Of a DNA stretch of 64,000 nucleotides, positions 26,834 to 35,966 are shown piece after piece. The notes under the pieces are model-generated. The model saw nothing but the letters and a program-made list of their open reading frames with translations, was not told the origin of the DNA and made no database searches. This DNA is from Paenisporosarcina macmurdoensis (lineage in GTDB: Bacteria; Bacillota; Bacilli; Bacillales_A; Planococcaceae): assembly GCF_042658845.1 (NCBI RefSeq), contig NZ_JBHSRI010000025.1:1-64000 (forward strand), in the 5' to 3' direction. The stretch's first letter is position 1; the number at the start of each line of letters is the position of its first letter. Made by a program: the position numbers and the translations under genes.

Positions 26834-27340
26834 ATGATTAACCGAGTGGTTTTAGTCGGAAGACTGACAAAAGATCCGGAGCTTCGTTATACACCAAGTG
26901 GAGTTGCAGTTGCACGTTTTACACTAGCTGTAAATCGTTCATTCTCTAACCAACAAGGTGAAAAAGAAGCGGATTTTATTAACTGTACTGTTTGGAGAAA
27001 ACCAGCTGAAAACACAGCGAACTTTTTGAAAAAGGGAAGTTTAGCCGGTGTCGAAGGGCGTATTCAAACTGGGAGCTATGAAGGCACAGATGGAAAGCGT
27101 GTTTACACGACTGAAGTTGTAGCTGATAGTGTTCAATTCCTTGAACCACGTAATAGTTCAGGTGGAGATCGTCCTCAACAAGGACAACCTTATGGTGGCG
27201 GTTCAAACCAAAACAATCAATATACATCTACTCAACAGAATCAATCACCAAATCAGCAAAACTATACACGTGTTGATGAAGATCCATTCTCTAGTGGAAG
27301 TGGCCCAATCGAAGTTTCAGACGACGATTTACCATTCTAA
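26834..27340 (+). CDS. ssb: Single-stranded DNA-binding protein
   Basis: 168 residues. OB fold at the N-terminus (MINRVVLVGRLTKDPELRY, FINCTVWRKPAENTANFLKKG), a Gly/Gln/Asn-rich linker, and the acidic tip SDDDLPF that recruits repair and replication proteins. Lies between rpsF and rpsR, as in B. subtilis ssbA. Confidence 0.97.
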   Translation: MINRVVLVGRLTKDPELRYTPSGVAVARFTLAVNRSFSNQQGEKEADFINCTVWRKPAENTANFLKKGSLAGVEGRIQTGSYEGTDGKRVYTTEVVADSVQFLEPRNSSGGDRPQQGQPYGGGSNQNNQYTSTQQNQSPNQQNYTRVDEDPFSSGSGPIEVSDDDLPF

Positions 27341-27351
27341 GTCAAAAAGTG

Positions 27352-27460
27352 AAAAGCGCCACTCAAGCTCGACTTTGACGGTGGAAAGACCTTATGCGAA
27401 AACTTGTTTTCGCATAAGGTCTTGAAGCGGCATGGCGAGCTGGCGCTTGGAACCAGACTA
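27352..27460. repeat. Large hairpin repeat between ssb and rpsR
   Basis: Perfect 18-bp stem: AAGACCTTATGCGAAAAC (27386-27403) and its complement (27406-27423) with a two-base loop. Outside it are further complementary ends AAGCGCCA and TGGCGCTT. It ends in GCGAGCTGGCGCTTGGAACCAGAC, the same core as downstream of the helicase gene (about 32789-32811). No T tract follows, so it may attenuate or stabilise the operon mRNA rather than end it. Confidence 0.8.
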
Positions 27461-27526
27461 TCCATTAAGCAGAATACCTTTAAAAACACACCCCAATAAA
27501 ACCAAATACTAAGGAGGCGAAACAAT

Positions 27527-27763
27527 ATGGCACCACGTCGCGGAGGCAAAAGACGTAAAAAGGTTTGTTATTTTAACTCAAACAATATTACGCATATTGA
27601 CTATAAAGATGTTGATTTGCTTAAAAAATTCGTATCAGAACGCGGAAAAATTCTTCCACGTCGAGTTACGGGAACAAGCGCTAAATATCAACGTAAATTA
27701 ACTTCAGCAATCAAATTATCACGTATCATGGCTTTACTTCCATTCTCTACTGAAGAGAGATAA
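27527..27763 (+). CDS. rpsR: Ribosomal protein bS18
   Basis: 78 residues, basic, with KVCYFNSNNITHIDYKDVDL and RRVTGTSAKYQRKLTSAIK, the usual S18 sequence and length. ATG 27527 follows AGGAGGCG. Last gene of the operon. Confidence 0.97.
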   Translation: MAPRRGGKRRKKVCYFNSNNITHIDYKDVDLLKKFVSERGKILPRRVTGTSAKYQRKLTSAIKLSRIMALLPFSTEER

Positions 27764-27782
27764 GAATAGAACATGAACTCTT

Positions 27783-27811
27783 AAAAGACCGGGAAACCGG
27801 TCTTTTTTTAT
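27783..27811 (+). terminator. rpsR terminator
   Basis: AAAGACCGG GAAA CCGGTCTTT with a GNRA-type loop, followed by a run of T. Confidence 0.9.
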
Positions 27812-27839
27812 TGTCTGGATTTTTACTGGTTTTGAACTT

Positions 27840-27868
27840 TTGTTGCATCTTGTTCGACATGTTACAAT
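27840..27868 (+). promoter_or_regulatory. Probable yybS promoter and leader
   Basis: TTGTTG (27840-27845), 17-base spacer, TACAAT (27863-27868). The ~150-base untranslated leader to 28025 contains small hairpins (CCCTT/AAGGG near 27887; ACAACT 27922-27927 with AGTTGT 27939-27944), but matches no riboswitch that I recognise. Confidence 0.55.
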
Positions 27869-28025
27869 AGGTAGGTAAAGTTGTCCCTTCAAAGGGTAAT
27901 ATAAACCCCAAAGAATTAGTTACAACTAGATGGGTGAGAGTTGTAGGTGCTCTCCTTATTAAACTAAAAGAGAATTACGAAACTTATTAATGAATACATG
28001 TTTTTTAAGTTAGGAAGGTTTTTAA

Positions 28026-28967
28026 ATGCCGAATGAACAAACGAGACAGCTAACCTTAGGTGCAATGACAATTGTACTGTTTTCCATTTTGTTGGCTGTT
28101 TCTTTATATGTGCCAATTGTGAACTTGATTACCTCGTTTTTAATCGCTGTTCCAATTGCTTGGTATAGTGCAAAGTTCAATAGAAAAGCGTCTATTCTCG
28201 TTACTATAGTTAGTATCGGGATATCTTATTTTATTGGAGGATTGTTGGCCGTTCCTTTCGCCATGATTCATGCACTATTGGGACTTGTTATTGGAGATGC
28301 CATTCGGATGAAGAAAAGTAAGCTATTTATGTTACTGTCCACAGCCATTGTATTACTGGTGAGTATTGTCATTCAATATGTGGTTGTTGTGTTGACGTTC
28401 AATTTTAATCCGGTGAAAGCATTATTAACGATTGCGTCAAATCAATATGATCAAATGGGTGCTTTTTTAGAACGTTTTGATGCATTGCCGAATAACTATG
28501 ATAAAACTATAGCCGAAGTCTTATTCATGTTTGAGACGGTTATGCCATCCATCTTGATAATTTCCCTTTTTCTGTTGGTCATTGTGTTCATCAATATCCT
28601 ACTACCTGTATTAAAAAGGTTAGGATTAGATGTACCGAAGTTCCCTGCATATAGAAACATGAAATTCCCTAAATCTGTATTATGGTACTACATGGTAGTG
28701 TTAGTAGTCACTTTATTTGTGGAATTAGAGAAAGGTACCTTTGCATTTATGGTTTTTGCAAATGCTGCCTTATTGCTTCGGTTATTACTTGTTTTACAAG
28801 GTATTTCGTTCATTCACTTCTACATACATCAACAGAGATGGCCAAAATGGATTGCCTTTGTCGCAACCATTTTAGCGTTCCCATTACAGTCAATAACATT
28901 ACTACTCGGAATTTTTGATTTGGGCTTCAACGTTCGTTCGTATGTCAAAGAGAAGAACAGAAAATAA
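28026..28967 (+). CDS. yybS: DUF2232 membrane protein YybS
   Basis: 313 residues with about eight hydrophobic segments, starting MPNEQTRQLTLGAMTIVLFS. YybS-type DUF2232 proteins have an ECF-transporter-like S-component fold; their substrate is unknown. The gene stands directly before gdpP (12-base gap), the conserved Bacillales order, suggesting a link with c-di-AMP turnover. Confidence 0.9.
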   Translation: MPNEQTRQLTLGAMTIVLFSILLAVSLYVPIVNLITSFLIAVPIAWYSAKFNRKASILVTIVSIGISYFIGGLLAVPFAMIHALLGLVIGDAIRMKKSKLFMLLSTAIVLLVSIVIQYVVVVLTFNFNPVKALLTIASNQYDQMGAFLERFDALPNNYDKTIAEVLFMFETVMPSILIISLFLLVIVFINILLPVLKRLGLDVPKFPAYRNMKFPKSVLWYYMVVLVVTLFVELEKGTFAFMVFANAALLLRLLLVLQGISFIHFYIHQQRWPKWIAFVATILAFPLQSITLLLGIFDLGFNVRSYVKEKNRK

Positions 28968-28979
28968 GGAGCTGGAAAA

Positions 28980-30956
28980 ATGTCAGCATTTTTTAGAAAA
29001 AGACCCATTCGTGTTCCTTTATTTTTTCTATCATTGCTCGGCTTAATAAGCGCTCTTTTACTCCTGTTCTGGCATGTTTGGATAGGTATAATTGTTGCTA
29101 TTCTTTTTGCCACAGTGTTATTAATAGGTTGGCAACTAGAGAAGCGTTTATATGAAGAGACAGAAAAACATATCGAGACTTTGTCTTACCGGATGAAACG
29201 TGTAGGCGAAGAAGCTCTACTCGAAATGCCAATTGGTATTTTATTGGTAAATGAACATTGGACAATTGAATGGGCAAATCCATACATGGCAAGAGAGCTC
29301 GAATTTGATTCAATTATTGGAGAAAATTTATTTTCATTGTCTGAAGAATTCCATTCACTTGTTAAGCAAGAGGATAATAAAGAGCAAACCATTAGTTTGT
29401 CAGGAAAGAAATTTAAAATCTATTATAAGCAACAAGAAAAACTCTTGTATTTCTTTGATATTACGGAGCAAACAGAGATTGAGACGTTGTATCATGCTGA
29501 TCGTAGTGTCATAGGCGTGTTGTTTATTGATAATTACGATGAACTAGCTCAAGGAATGGAAGACCAAACACGCAGTCAGTTAAATAGCATGGTTACGTCA
29601 CTGGTCAATAACTGGGGAGCGGGATATGGAATTTATGTCAAACGAATTTCATCAGACCGGTTCATTGCAGTATTGAGTGAATCCATTTTACACGAATTAG
29701 AAAAAACGAAATTTGCGATTTTAGATGATATACGAGAAACTACCTCTAAATTAAATTTAGCTTTGACGCTCAGTATCGGAGTCGGTGCAGGATCATCTTC
29801 ATTAGTTGAGCTTGGTCAACTTGCACAGTCGGGTTTGGATTTAGTATTAGGCCGTGGTGGAGACCAAGTGGCCATTAAACAGCCAAGTGGAAAAGTGAAG
29901 TTCTATGGCGGGAAAACAAATCCTGCTGAAAAGCGTACACGGGTTAGAGCTCGCGTCATTTCACATGCCTTGCGCGATTTAATTCAAGATAGTGACCAAG
30001 TTTTCGTAATGGGGCATCAATTGCCTGATATGGACGCAATTGGTGCATCTGTCGGTGTTCGTAAAATGGCAGAGATGAATCAAATTAATGGTTATGTTGT
30101 CATTGATTTTGATGAACTCGACCAAAGCGTGACTCGCTTAATGGAAGAAGTGAAGAGCAAGCCAGACTTGTTCGAACGCTTTATTACACCTGAAGAAGCT
30201 TTGTCAAAATTAACGGATCACACATTACTTGTGGTCGTAGATACACATAAACCAAGTATGGTTATTGATGAGAAGCTATTAAATCGAGCTGAAAAAGTAG
30301 TGGTTATTGACCATCACCGTCGTGGTGAAGAGTTTATTTCAAATACGATGCTTGTTTACATGGAGCCCTATGCATCATCAACAGCTGAACTCGTAACAGA
30401 GTTACTTGAATATCAACCGAAACATGATAAAATATCGATGTTAGAAGCAACTGCAATGCTAGCGGGAATTATTGTTGATACGAAGAGCTTTACACTTCGT
30501 ACAGGCGCAAGAACATTTGAAGCAGCGTCGTATTTACGCACAAATGGCGCAGATACAGTGTTAGTCCAGCGCTTGCTAAAAGAAGATATTGCGACATATA
30601 TCGAACGCTCAAAAATTGTTCAAACTGTAGAGTTTTTCCGCGAAGGTATTGCTATTGCCCACGGGGAAGAAATGAATCCGTACAGCCAAGTGCTCATTGC
30701 ACAGACAGCAGATATTCTACTGACAATGAAGGGCGTATCAGCCTCATTTGTAGTAGCTAAAAAAGATAACGGAGATGTGGGCATTAGTGCACGTTCTCTG
30801 GGTGAAATTAATGTTCAAGTAATTATGGAAAAACTTGGTGGTGGTGGTCATTTAACCAATGCCGCATGTCAGATAAAAAATGGCATGATTGATATAGCGA
30901 TTGAACAACTAAAATTAGCAATCATTGAAATTGTCGAAGGAGGCCAATCAACATGA
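28980..30956 (+). CDS. gdpP: Cyclic-di-AMP phosphodiesterase GdpP
   Basis: 658 residues. Two N-terminal membrane helices, a PAS domain (~residues 85-150), a degenerate GGDEF domain (LVLGRGGDQ in place of the active motif), then the DHH domain (FVMGHQLPDMDAIGASVG, VVVDTHKPSMV, VIDHHRRGEEF) and DHHA1 with GGGGHLTNAACQ. It degrades c-di-AMP and so affects cell-wall and potassium homeostasis. Its stop overlaps the rplI start by four bases. Confidence 0.96.
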   Translation: MSAFFRKRPIRVPLFFLSLLGLISALLLLFWHVWIGIIVAILFATVLLIGWQLEKRLYEETEKHIETLSYRMKRVGEEALLEMPIGILLVNEHWTIEWANPYMARELEFDSIIGENLFSLSEEFHSLVKQEDNKEQTISLSGKKFKIYYKQQEKLLYFFDITEQTEIETLYHADRSVIGVLFIDNYDELAQGMEDQTRSQLNSMVTSLVNNWGAGYGIYVKRISSDRFIAVLSESILHELEKTKFAILDDIRETTSKLNLALTLSIGVGAGSSSLVELGQLAQSGLDLVLGRGGDQVAIKQPSGKVKFYGGKTNPAEKRTRVRARVISHALRDLIQDSDQVFVMGHQLPDMDAIGASVGVRKMAEMNQINGYVVIDFDELDQSVTRLMEEVKSKPDLFERFITPEEALSKLTDHTLLVVVDTHKPSMVIDEKLLNRAEKVVVIDHHRRGEEFISNTMLVYMEPYASSTAELVTELLEYQPKHDKISMLEATAMLAGIIVDTKSFTLRTGARTFEAASYLRTNGADTVLVQRLLKEDIATYIERSKIVQTVEFFREGIAIAHGEEMNPYSQVLIAQTADILLTMKGVSASFVVAKKDNGDVGISARSLGEINVQVIMEKLGGGGHLTNAACQIKNGMIDIAIEQLKLAIIEIVEGGQST

Positions 30957-31402
30957 AAGTAATTTTCTTAAAAGATGTTAAAGGCAAAGGAAAAAAAGGC
31001 GAAATTAAAAATGTAGCAGACGGCTATGCACAAAACTTTTTATTGAAAAACAACTTAGCAACAGAAGCTAATCAAGCAACAATTAGTGCATTAGATGGTC
31101 AAAAACGTAAACAAGATCAACAGGCAGAACAAGTGCATGAAGATGCTAAAAAGTTAAAAGAGAATTTAGAAGAAGTAACAGTTGAAATAAAAGCTAAATC
31201 TGGTGAAGGTGGCCGCCTGTTTGGTTCAATTACAACGAAACAAGTAGCGGAACAACTTCATAAAGCAACAGGAATTAAAATTGATAAACGTAAAATGGAG
31301 TTAGATGATGCCATTCGTGGACTCGGTTATACAAACATTCCCGTTAAGTTACATCAAGAAGTAACAGCTATATTGAAGGTACACGTAACAGAAGAAGCGT
31401 AA
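30953..31402 (+). CDS. rplI: Ribosomal protein bL9
   Basis: 149 residues starting MKVIFLKDVKGKGKKGEIKN and VADGYAQNFLL, the L9 signature; the long connecting helix and C-terminal domain follow. ATGA overlap with gdpP and AGGAGGCC upstream indicate coupling. dnaC follows 12 bases later. Confidence 0.97.
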   Translation: MKVIFLKDVKGKGKKGEIKNVADGYAQNFLLKNNLATEANQATISALDGQKRKQDQQAEQVHEDAKKLKENLEEVTVEIKAKSGEGGRLFGSITTKQVAEQLHKATGIKIDKRKMELDDAIRGLGYTNIPVKLHQEVTAILKVHVTEEA

Positions 31403-31414
31403 GGAGAGACGTCA

Positions 31415-32776
31415 ATGAGCGAGCCCATGATGGATCGGATTCCCCCTCACAATCAAGAAGCTGAACAGTCCGTTATTGGGGCTATCTTTTTAGAGCCTCA
31501 AGCGCTCATTACGGCTGCAGAAATATTACAATATGAAGATTTTTATAGAGTAGCGCATCAAAAGATTTTCCAAACGATGAATCGTCTAAGTGATCAAGGT
31601 AAACCAATCGATGTTGTGACCGTGACAGAAGAATTATCATCGAAGAAAGAATTGGAAGATGTTGGTGGCCTTTCGTATTTAACAGAAATTGCGAATTCAG
31701 TTCCTACCGCAGCCAACATCGCACATTATGCACGTATAGTGGAAGAAAAGGCTTTGCTACGTCGTTTAATTCGTGTAGCCACCAATATCGTAGAAGATGG
31801 CTTCACACGTGAAGACGAAGTAGAAGCCTTGTTATCTGAAGCCGAAAAGAAAATGATGGAAGTTTCCAATCGAAAAAATGCGGGTGATTTCAGACACATT
31901 AAAGATGTGTTAGTGCAAACGTATGACAACATTGAGCTTCTTCATGCTCGTAAAGGTGATATAACGGGAGTGCCTACTGGATTCCGTGATTTAGACAAAA
32001 TTACAGCCGGTTTCCAGCGCAATGACTTGATTATAGTTGCAGCCCGACCTTCTGTAGGTAAAACCGCTTTTGCGCTGAATGTGGCGCAGAACGTTGCAAC
32101 CAAGACGGAAGAAAATGTAGCGATCTTTAGTCTTGAGATGGGTGCAGAACAACTTGTCATGCGTATGCTTTGTGCGGAAGGCAATATCGATGCCCAAGTA
32201 TTACGAACTGGTGCATTAACTGCAGAAGACTGGCGCAAACTAACGATGGCTATGGGCAGTTTGTCTAACGCAGGAATTTTCATCGACGATACTCCAGGGA
32301 TTCGTATTAATGAAATTCGTTCAAAGTGTCGTCGACTTAAACAAGAGTTTGGTCTTGGGATGATCATGATTGATTACTTGCAACTGATTGTTGGAAGCTC
32401 GAATGGTCAAGAAAATCGTCAACAAGAAGTATCGGAAATTTCAAGATCATTAAAATCACTTGCACGTGAGCTACAAGTGCCTGTTATTGCATTGTCCCAG
32501 CTTTCCCGTGGAGTAGAGCAACGTCAGGACAAGCGTCCAATGATGTCCGATTTACGTGAATCAGGAAGTATTGAGCAAGATGCCGATATCGTATCATTCT
32601 TATATCGTGAGGATTACTACGATAAGGAAACTGAAAATCAAAACATGATTGAAATTATTATAGCGAAACAACGTAACGGTCCTACAGGAACTGTAACCCT
32701 TGCCTTTGTTAAAGAGTTTAATAAGTTTGTCAATATTGATTGGAGTCAACATACACAACCCACACCAGACTACTAA
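31415..32776 (+). CDS. dnaC: Replicative DNA helicase (DnaB type; DnaC in Bacillus)
   Basis: 453 residues. N-terminal primase-interacting domain (DRIPPHNQEAEQSVIGAIF), then RecA-like motor with Walker A ARPSVGKTAFALN, Walker B MIMIDYLQLI and the arginine finger area RDESGSIEQDADIV-like (here LRESGSIEQDADI). It unwinds DNA at the fork. Located after rplI as in B. subtilis. Confidence 0.97.
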   Translation: MSEPMMDRIPPHNQEAEQSVIGAIFLEPQALITAAEILQYEDFYRVAHQKIFQTMNRLSDQGKPIDVVTVTEELSSKKELEDVGGLSYLTEIANSVPTAANIAHYARIVEEKALLRRLIRVATNIVEDGFTREDEVEALLSEAEKKMMEVSNRKNAGDFRHIKDVLVQTYDNIELLHARKGDITGVPTGFRDLDKITAGFQRNDLIIVAARPSVGKTAFALNVAQNVATKTEENVAIFSLEMGAEQLVMRMLCAEGNIDAQVLRTGALTAEDWRKLTMAMGSLSNAGIFIDDTPGIRINEIRSKCRRLKQEFGLGMIMIDYLQLIVGSSNGQENRQQEVSEISRSLKSLARELQVPVIALSQLSRGVEQRQDKRPMMSDLRESGSIEQDADIVSFLYREDYYDKETENQNMIEIIIAKQRNGPTGTVTLAFVKEFNKFVNIDWSQHTQPTPDY

Positions 32777-32784
32777 AGTTCGAA

Positions 32785-32815
32785 GGCGTGCGAGTTGGCG
32801 CTTGAAGCTAGACAT
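32785..32815. repeat. Dispersed intergenic repeat core after dnaC
   Basis: GCGAGTTGGCGCTTGAAGC followed by TAGACATAAA is related to the element ends at about 15325-15345 and 27434-27458. Only about 30 bases are recognisable here, so it looks like a partial copy. Confidence 0.5.
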
Positions 32816-32889
32816 AAAGAAAAGCGTAAAGAGCTACTCTAGTGGAACGGGTCAATAGTCACTATTAAATTAATAGCCTGCTAGATAAA

Positions 32890-32938
32890 AACACGAACGA
32901 AAAATGTCTAATAACAATTTTTCGTTCGTGTTTTTTCT
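32890..32938 (+). terminator. dnaC terminator
   Basis: AACACGAACGAAAAAT (32890-32905) pairs perfectly with 32917-32932 and is followed by TTTT: a strong terminator for the yybS-gdpP-rplI-dnaC operon. Confidence 0.9.
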
Positions 32939-32947
32939 TGTTTTTGG

Positions 32948-32976
32948 TTGACTCAGAGCGTTTACGTTGGTACAAT
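32948..32976 (+). promoter_or_regulatory. purA promoter
   Basis: TTGACT (32948-32953), 17-base spacer, TACAAT (32971-32976). In B. subtilis PurR represses purA; I could not place a convincing PurBox here. Confidence 0.7.
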
Positions 32977-33026
32977 TACACTGTTTGATTCAGGACGCGT
33001 GAAAGCGTCTGACGGAGGTGCTGATT

Positions 33027-34313
33027 ATGACATCGGTTGTAGTAGTAGGAACACAATGGGGAGACGAAGGTAAAGGGAAAATTACCGACTTCCTATCCGA
33101 GAATTCTGAAGTAATTGCTCGTTATCAAGGTGGGAATAATGCGGGACACACCATTATTTTTGGTGGAGAAACATACAAGCTTCACTTAATCCCATCAGGT
33201 ATTTTTTATAAAGACAAAGTTTCAGTAATTGGTAACGGAATGGTTGTCGATCCAAAAGCATTAGTGCAAGAGTTAAAAGGATTACATGACCGTGGGGTAA
33301 CGACTGAAAACTTACGTATTTCCAATCGTGCACACGTCATTTTACCTTACCACTTGAAGCAAGACGAAGTAGAAGAAACTCGTCGTGGTGCAAACAAAAT
33401 TGGTACAACAGGTAAAGGCATTGGACCAGCTTACATGGACAAAGCAGCACGTATAGGTATTCGTATGGCTGACTTACTTGATAAAGAAGTATTTGAAGAA
33501 AAACTTGAGCGTAATTTAGAAGAGAAAAATCGTTTATTCGATAAGTTCTATGAAACAGAAGGCTTCACAAAAGAAGAAATTCTTGAAGAATACTACGGTT
33601 ATGGTCAAGAAATTGCGAAGTATGTAACAGATACTTCTAAAGTATTAAATGATGCTTTAGATGATGGCCGTCGTGTATTATTTGAGGGTGCACAGGGTGT
33701 TATGTTAGATATTGACCAAGGTACTTATCCATTTGTGACTTCTTCTAACCCAGTAGCAGGTGGAGTAACAATTGGAGCGGGTGTAGGCCCAACGAAAATT
33801 AACCATGTTGTGGGTGTATGTAAAGCCTATACATCACGTGTAGGAGATGGTCCCTTCCCAACTGAATTGTTTGACGAAGTCGGCAATCAAATTCGTGAAG
33901 TGGGTAAAGAGTATGGTACAACAACAGGTCGTCCTCGACGCATCGGTTGGTTTGACAGCGTTGTTATTCGTCATGCACGTCGTGTGAGTGGATTAACTGA
34001 TCTTACGGTTAACTCGATTGACGTGTTAACGGGATTAAAAACAGTGAAGATTTGTACAGCTTACAGCTATAAAGGTGAACTGATTACAGAGTACCCAGCA
34101 AACTTACGTATGTTAGCTGACTGCGAACCAGTTTACGAAGAACTACCAGGTTGGAGCGAAGATGTTACAGCTTGCAAATCGCTTGATGAACTTCCAGAAA
34201 CAGCGCGTCACTACTTAGAACGTATTTCACAATTAAGTGGTGTACCAATTTCAATTTTCTCAGTAGGACCAGATCGCAATCAAACAAATATTATTACAAG
34301 CGTTTGGCGCTAA
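33027..34313 (+). CDS. purA: Adenylosuccinate synthetase
   Basis: 428 residues; joins IMP and aspartate with GTP to make adenylosuccinate for AMP synthesis. Motifs: GTQWGDEGKGKITD near the N-terminus, NNAGHTI, GTTGKGIGPAYMDKAAR and FVTSSNPVAGG. ATG 33027 follows GGAGGTG by six bases; the GTG at 33018 is part of that site. Confidence 0.97.
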   Translation: MTSVVVVGTQWGDEGKGKITDFLSENSEVIARYQGGNNAGHTIIFGGETYKLHLIPSGIFYKDKVSVIGNGMVVDPKALVQELKGLHDRGVTTENLRISNRAHVILPYHLKQDEVEETRRGANKIGTTGKGIGPAYMDKAARIGIRMADLLDKEVFEEKLERNLEEKNRLFDKFYETEGFTKEEILEEYYGYGQEIAKYVTDTSKVLNDALDDGRRVLFEGAQGVMLDIDQGTYPFVTSSNPVAGGVTIGAGVGPTKINHVVGVCKAYTSRVGDGPFPTELFDEVGNQIREVGKEYGTTTGRPRRIGWFDSVVIRHARRVSGLTDLTVNSIDVLTGLKTVKICTAYSYKGELITEYPANLRMLADCEPVYEELPGWSEDVTACKSLDELPETARHYLERISQLSGVPISIFSVGPDRNQTNIITSVWR

Positions 34314-34327
34314 ATAACTAAAAAAGA

Positions 34328-34362
34328 AAAAGCGAAGAAAGGAATCTTTCTTCGCTTTTTTT
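34328..34362 (+). terminator. purA terminator
   Basis: AAAAGCGAAGAAAG and CTTTCTTCGCTTTT pair around GAAT; TTT follows. Confidence 0.9.
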
Positions 34363-34409
34363 CGTATGTAAAAGTAAAGTATATTTTCTGACGATTGAGG
34401 AGGAAGTTG

Positions 34410-35327
34410 ATGAAACGGTTATGGTTTTGGGGAGCTCTTTCGCTTATAGCTGTAGCATGGGTGATAAATATAGCCATTTACGAGACAGAGCAGTTAGATG
34501 GACCGATTGTTTTGGAACACTATATTGAACTACCAATGGAGCAGAATCATTTGTTCAAAATCTACTACTTAACCAACAAAAAAAATCCAACGATCCTTCA
34601 ATCGATGGAAGTGAACGGCTTGTCGATTTCTACCACATCGCTTAACAATGACATGTGGATATATGACAACCAAAATTCGATACACAATACACCAAACATC
34701 GTGCAGGAGTTCAACCATCACCTTCTGCTAGAAGCTGATTTTGACGCTTCGATGCTATCTCTTGAAGGAGTTGAAGATAAATCCTTGACTACGAATGTTT
34801 TTCTGACGTTCAGCGATGGTACGGCAAAGGATTTTGATATCGGAGAAATTCATGTAACACCTTCAACGGTTAAACAAGAATCTAAATTGACCAGTATGTC
34901 TACTGGCGGAACATCTAACGGTCTCCATTCAAGCATTTATGTTGCACAAGAACAACTGCTGATAGACGAATTTGTCTTACCTCAAATCCTTTCTGAGAAT
35001 GTGCAAGTGAAAGTGCATTACGAAGGGGAAAAAGCTCGAGTTTCTGATGCCATTTTTCAATCAGAAATCATGCCAAGCTGGAATGATGTGTCTCAACCTC
35101 TTGCGAAAGATATTGATTGGCCGATTGACTTGGAGCCACGAGCTAGTGTGGGTTTATACGTACAGATTGACCCATCATTCACCACGGCAATCGATGCACG
35201 GATAGAGTGGATGGGCGAAACGGCTGACGGGGAAAAGTTTATTGCTCCACTAACACTTCAGCATATCCCACAACTGACAGACGAAAGCTTACAAAAGATA
35301 ATTAAGCTAGCGAGGGATGCATCATGA
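34410..35327 (+). CDS. Uncharacterised membrane-anchored extracytoplasmic protein
   Basis: About 305 residues that I do not recognise. One N-terminal hydrophobic segment (LWFWGALSLIAVAWVINIAI) looks like a signal anchor. The rest is predicted outside the membrane, with alternating beta-prone segments and many Ser/Thr; no catalytic motif is evident. ATG 34410 follows GAGGAGGAAG. The stop overlaps the next membrane gene (ATGA), so the two are a two-gene operon. Confidence 0.75.
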   Translation: MKRLWFWGALSLIAVAWVINIAIYETEQLDGPIVLEHYIELPMEQNHLFKIYYLTNKKNPTILQSMEVNGLSISTTSLNNDMWIYDNQNSIHNTPNIVQEFNHHLLLEADFDASMLSLEGVEDKSLTTNVFLTFSDGTAKDFDIGEIHVTPSTVKQESKLTSMSTGGTSNGLHSSIYVAQEQLLIDEFVLPQILSENVQVKVHYEGEKARVSDAIFQSEIMPSWNDVSQPLAKDIDWPIDLEPRASVGLYVQIDPSFTTAIDARIEWMGETADGEKFIAPLTLQHIPQLTDESLQKIIKLARDAS

Positions 35328-35887
35328 AAAGACTTGGATTTAAGTACATGATTATCGGTTTTCTATTCATTCTATTAGACATCCACATTTTAATTGATGT
35401 GCTACCAGATCCAGTTGGCTATATATTAATTGGCTCTGGCATTGTCAAGTTGGCAGCGGGTCAACCGAATGCCAAAAAAGCTGAAATCACTGCATATATC
35501 ATGATGGTTCTGTCCATCCCTACATTCTTTTTGTCAGGAGAAGTACTTCAGCAAATGCAAAGTGAAAGCATAAGTTGGCAATCATATGGGTTTGCTGATT
35601 CAATAGTTCATTTGATTCTCGTATATTTTATATTTGGCATGCTGCTAACAGAAGTAGAGTATGTACTTCATGCAGAACTACTGCGGGGTCGTGTACGGAA
35701 AATGATGACCATTTATATGAGCATTGGCCTCAGCACAGCATTTTTACAGCCATTTTTATTAAACATAGATGCAAATATAGCGTTAGTATTAGGGATTGGA
35801 ATTATAGTGCTTTCGCTCATTGTCCAACTTGCATTTCTGGTGCATCTTCGAGCGCTTCAGAAGACATTTCCACCAGCAACGGAATAA
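35324..35887 (+). CDS. Uncharacterised integral membrane protein
   Basis: 187 residues with about five hydrophobic helices, including FLFILLDIHILIDVLPDPVG and a C-terminal VLGIGIIVLSLIVQLAFLVHL. Not a family that I can name. Coupled to the preceding extracytoplasmic protein by a four-base overlap; the pair may form a membrane complex. Confidence 0.75.
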   Translation: MKRLGFKYMIIGFLFILLDIHILIDVLPDPVGYILIGSGIVKLAAGQPNAKKAEITAYIMMVLSIPTFFLSGEVLQQMQSESISWQSYGFADSIVHLILVYFIFGMLLTEVEYVLHAELLRGRVRKMMTIYMSIGLSTAFLQPFLLNIDANIALVLGIGIIVLSLIVQLAFLVHLRALQKTFPPATE

Positions 35888-35920
35888 CAAATACTGACCA
35901 ATTGATCAATAACCTAAAGA

Positions 35921-35955
35921 AATGCGCTTCCCATAAAGGGAAAGCGCATTTTGAT
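35921..35955. terminator. Bidirectional terminator
   Basis: AATGCGCTT (35921-35929) pairs with AAGCGCATT (35942-35950), continued by CCC/GGG; TTTTGATTT follows. It serves the membrane pair and the convergent YitT gene. Confidence 0.75.
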
Positions 35956-35966
35956 TTGATGTAAAA

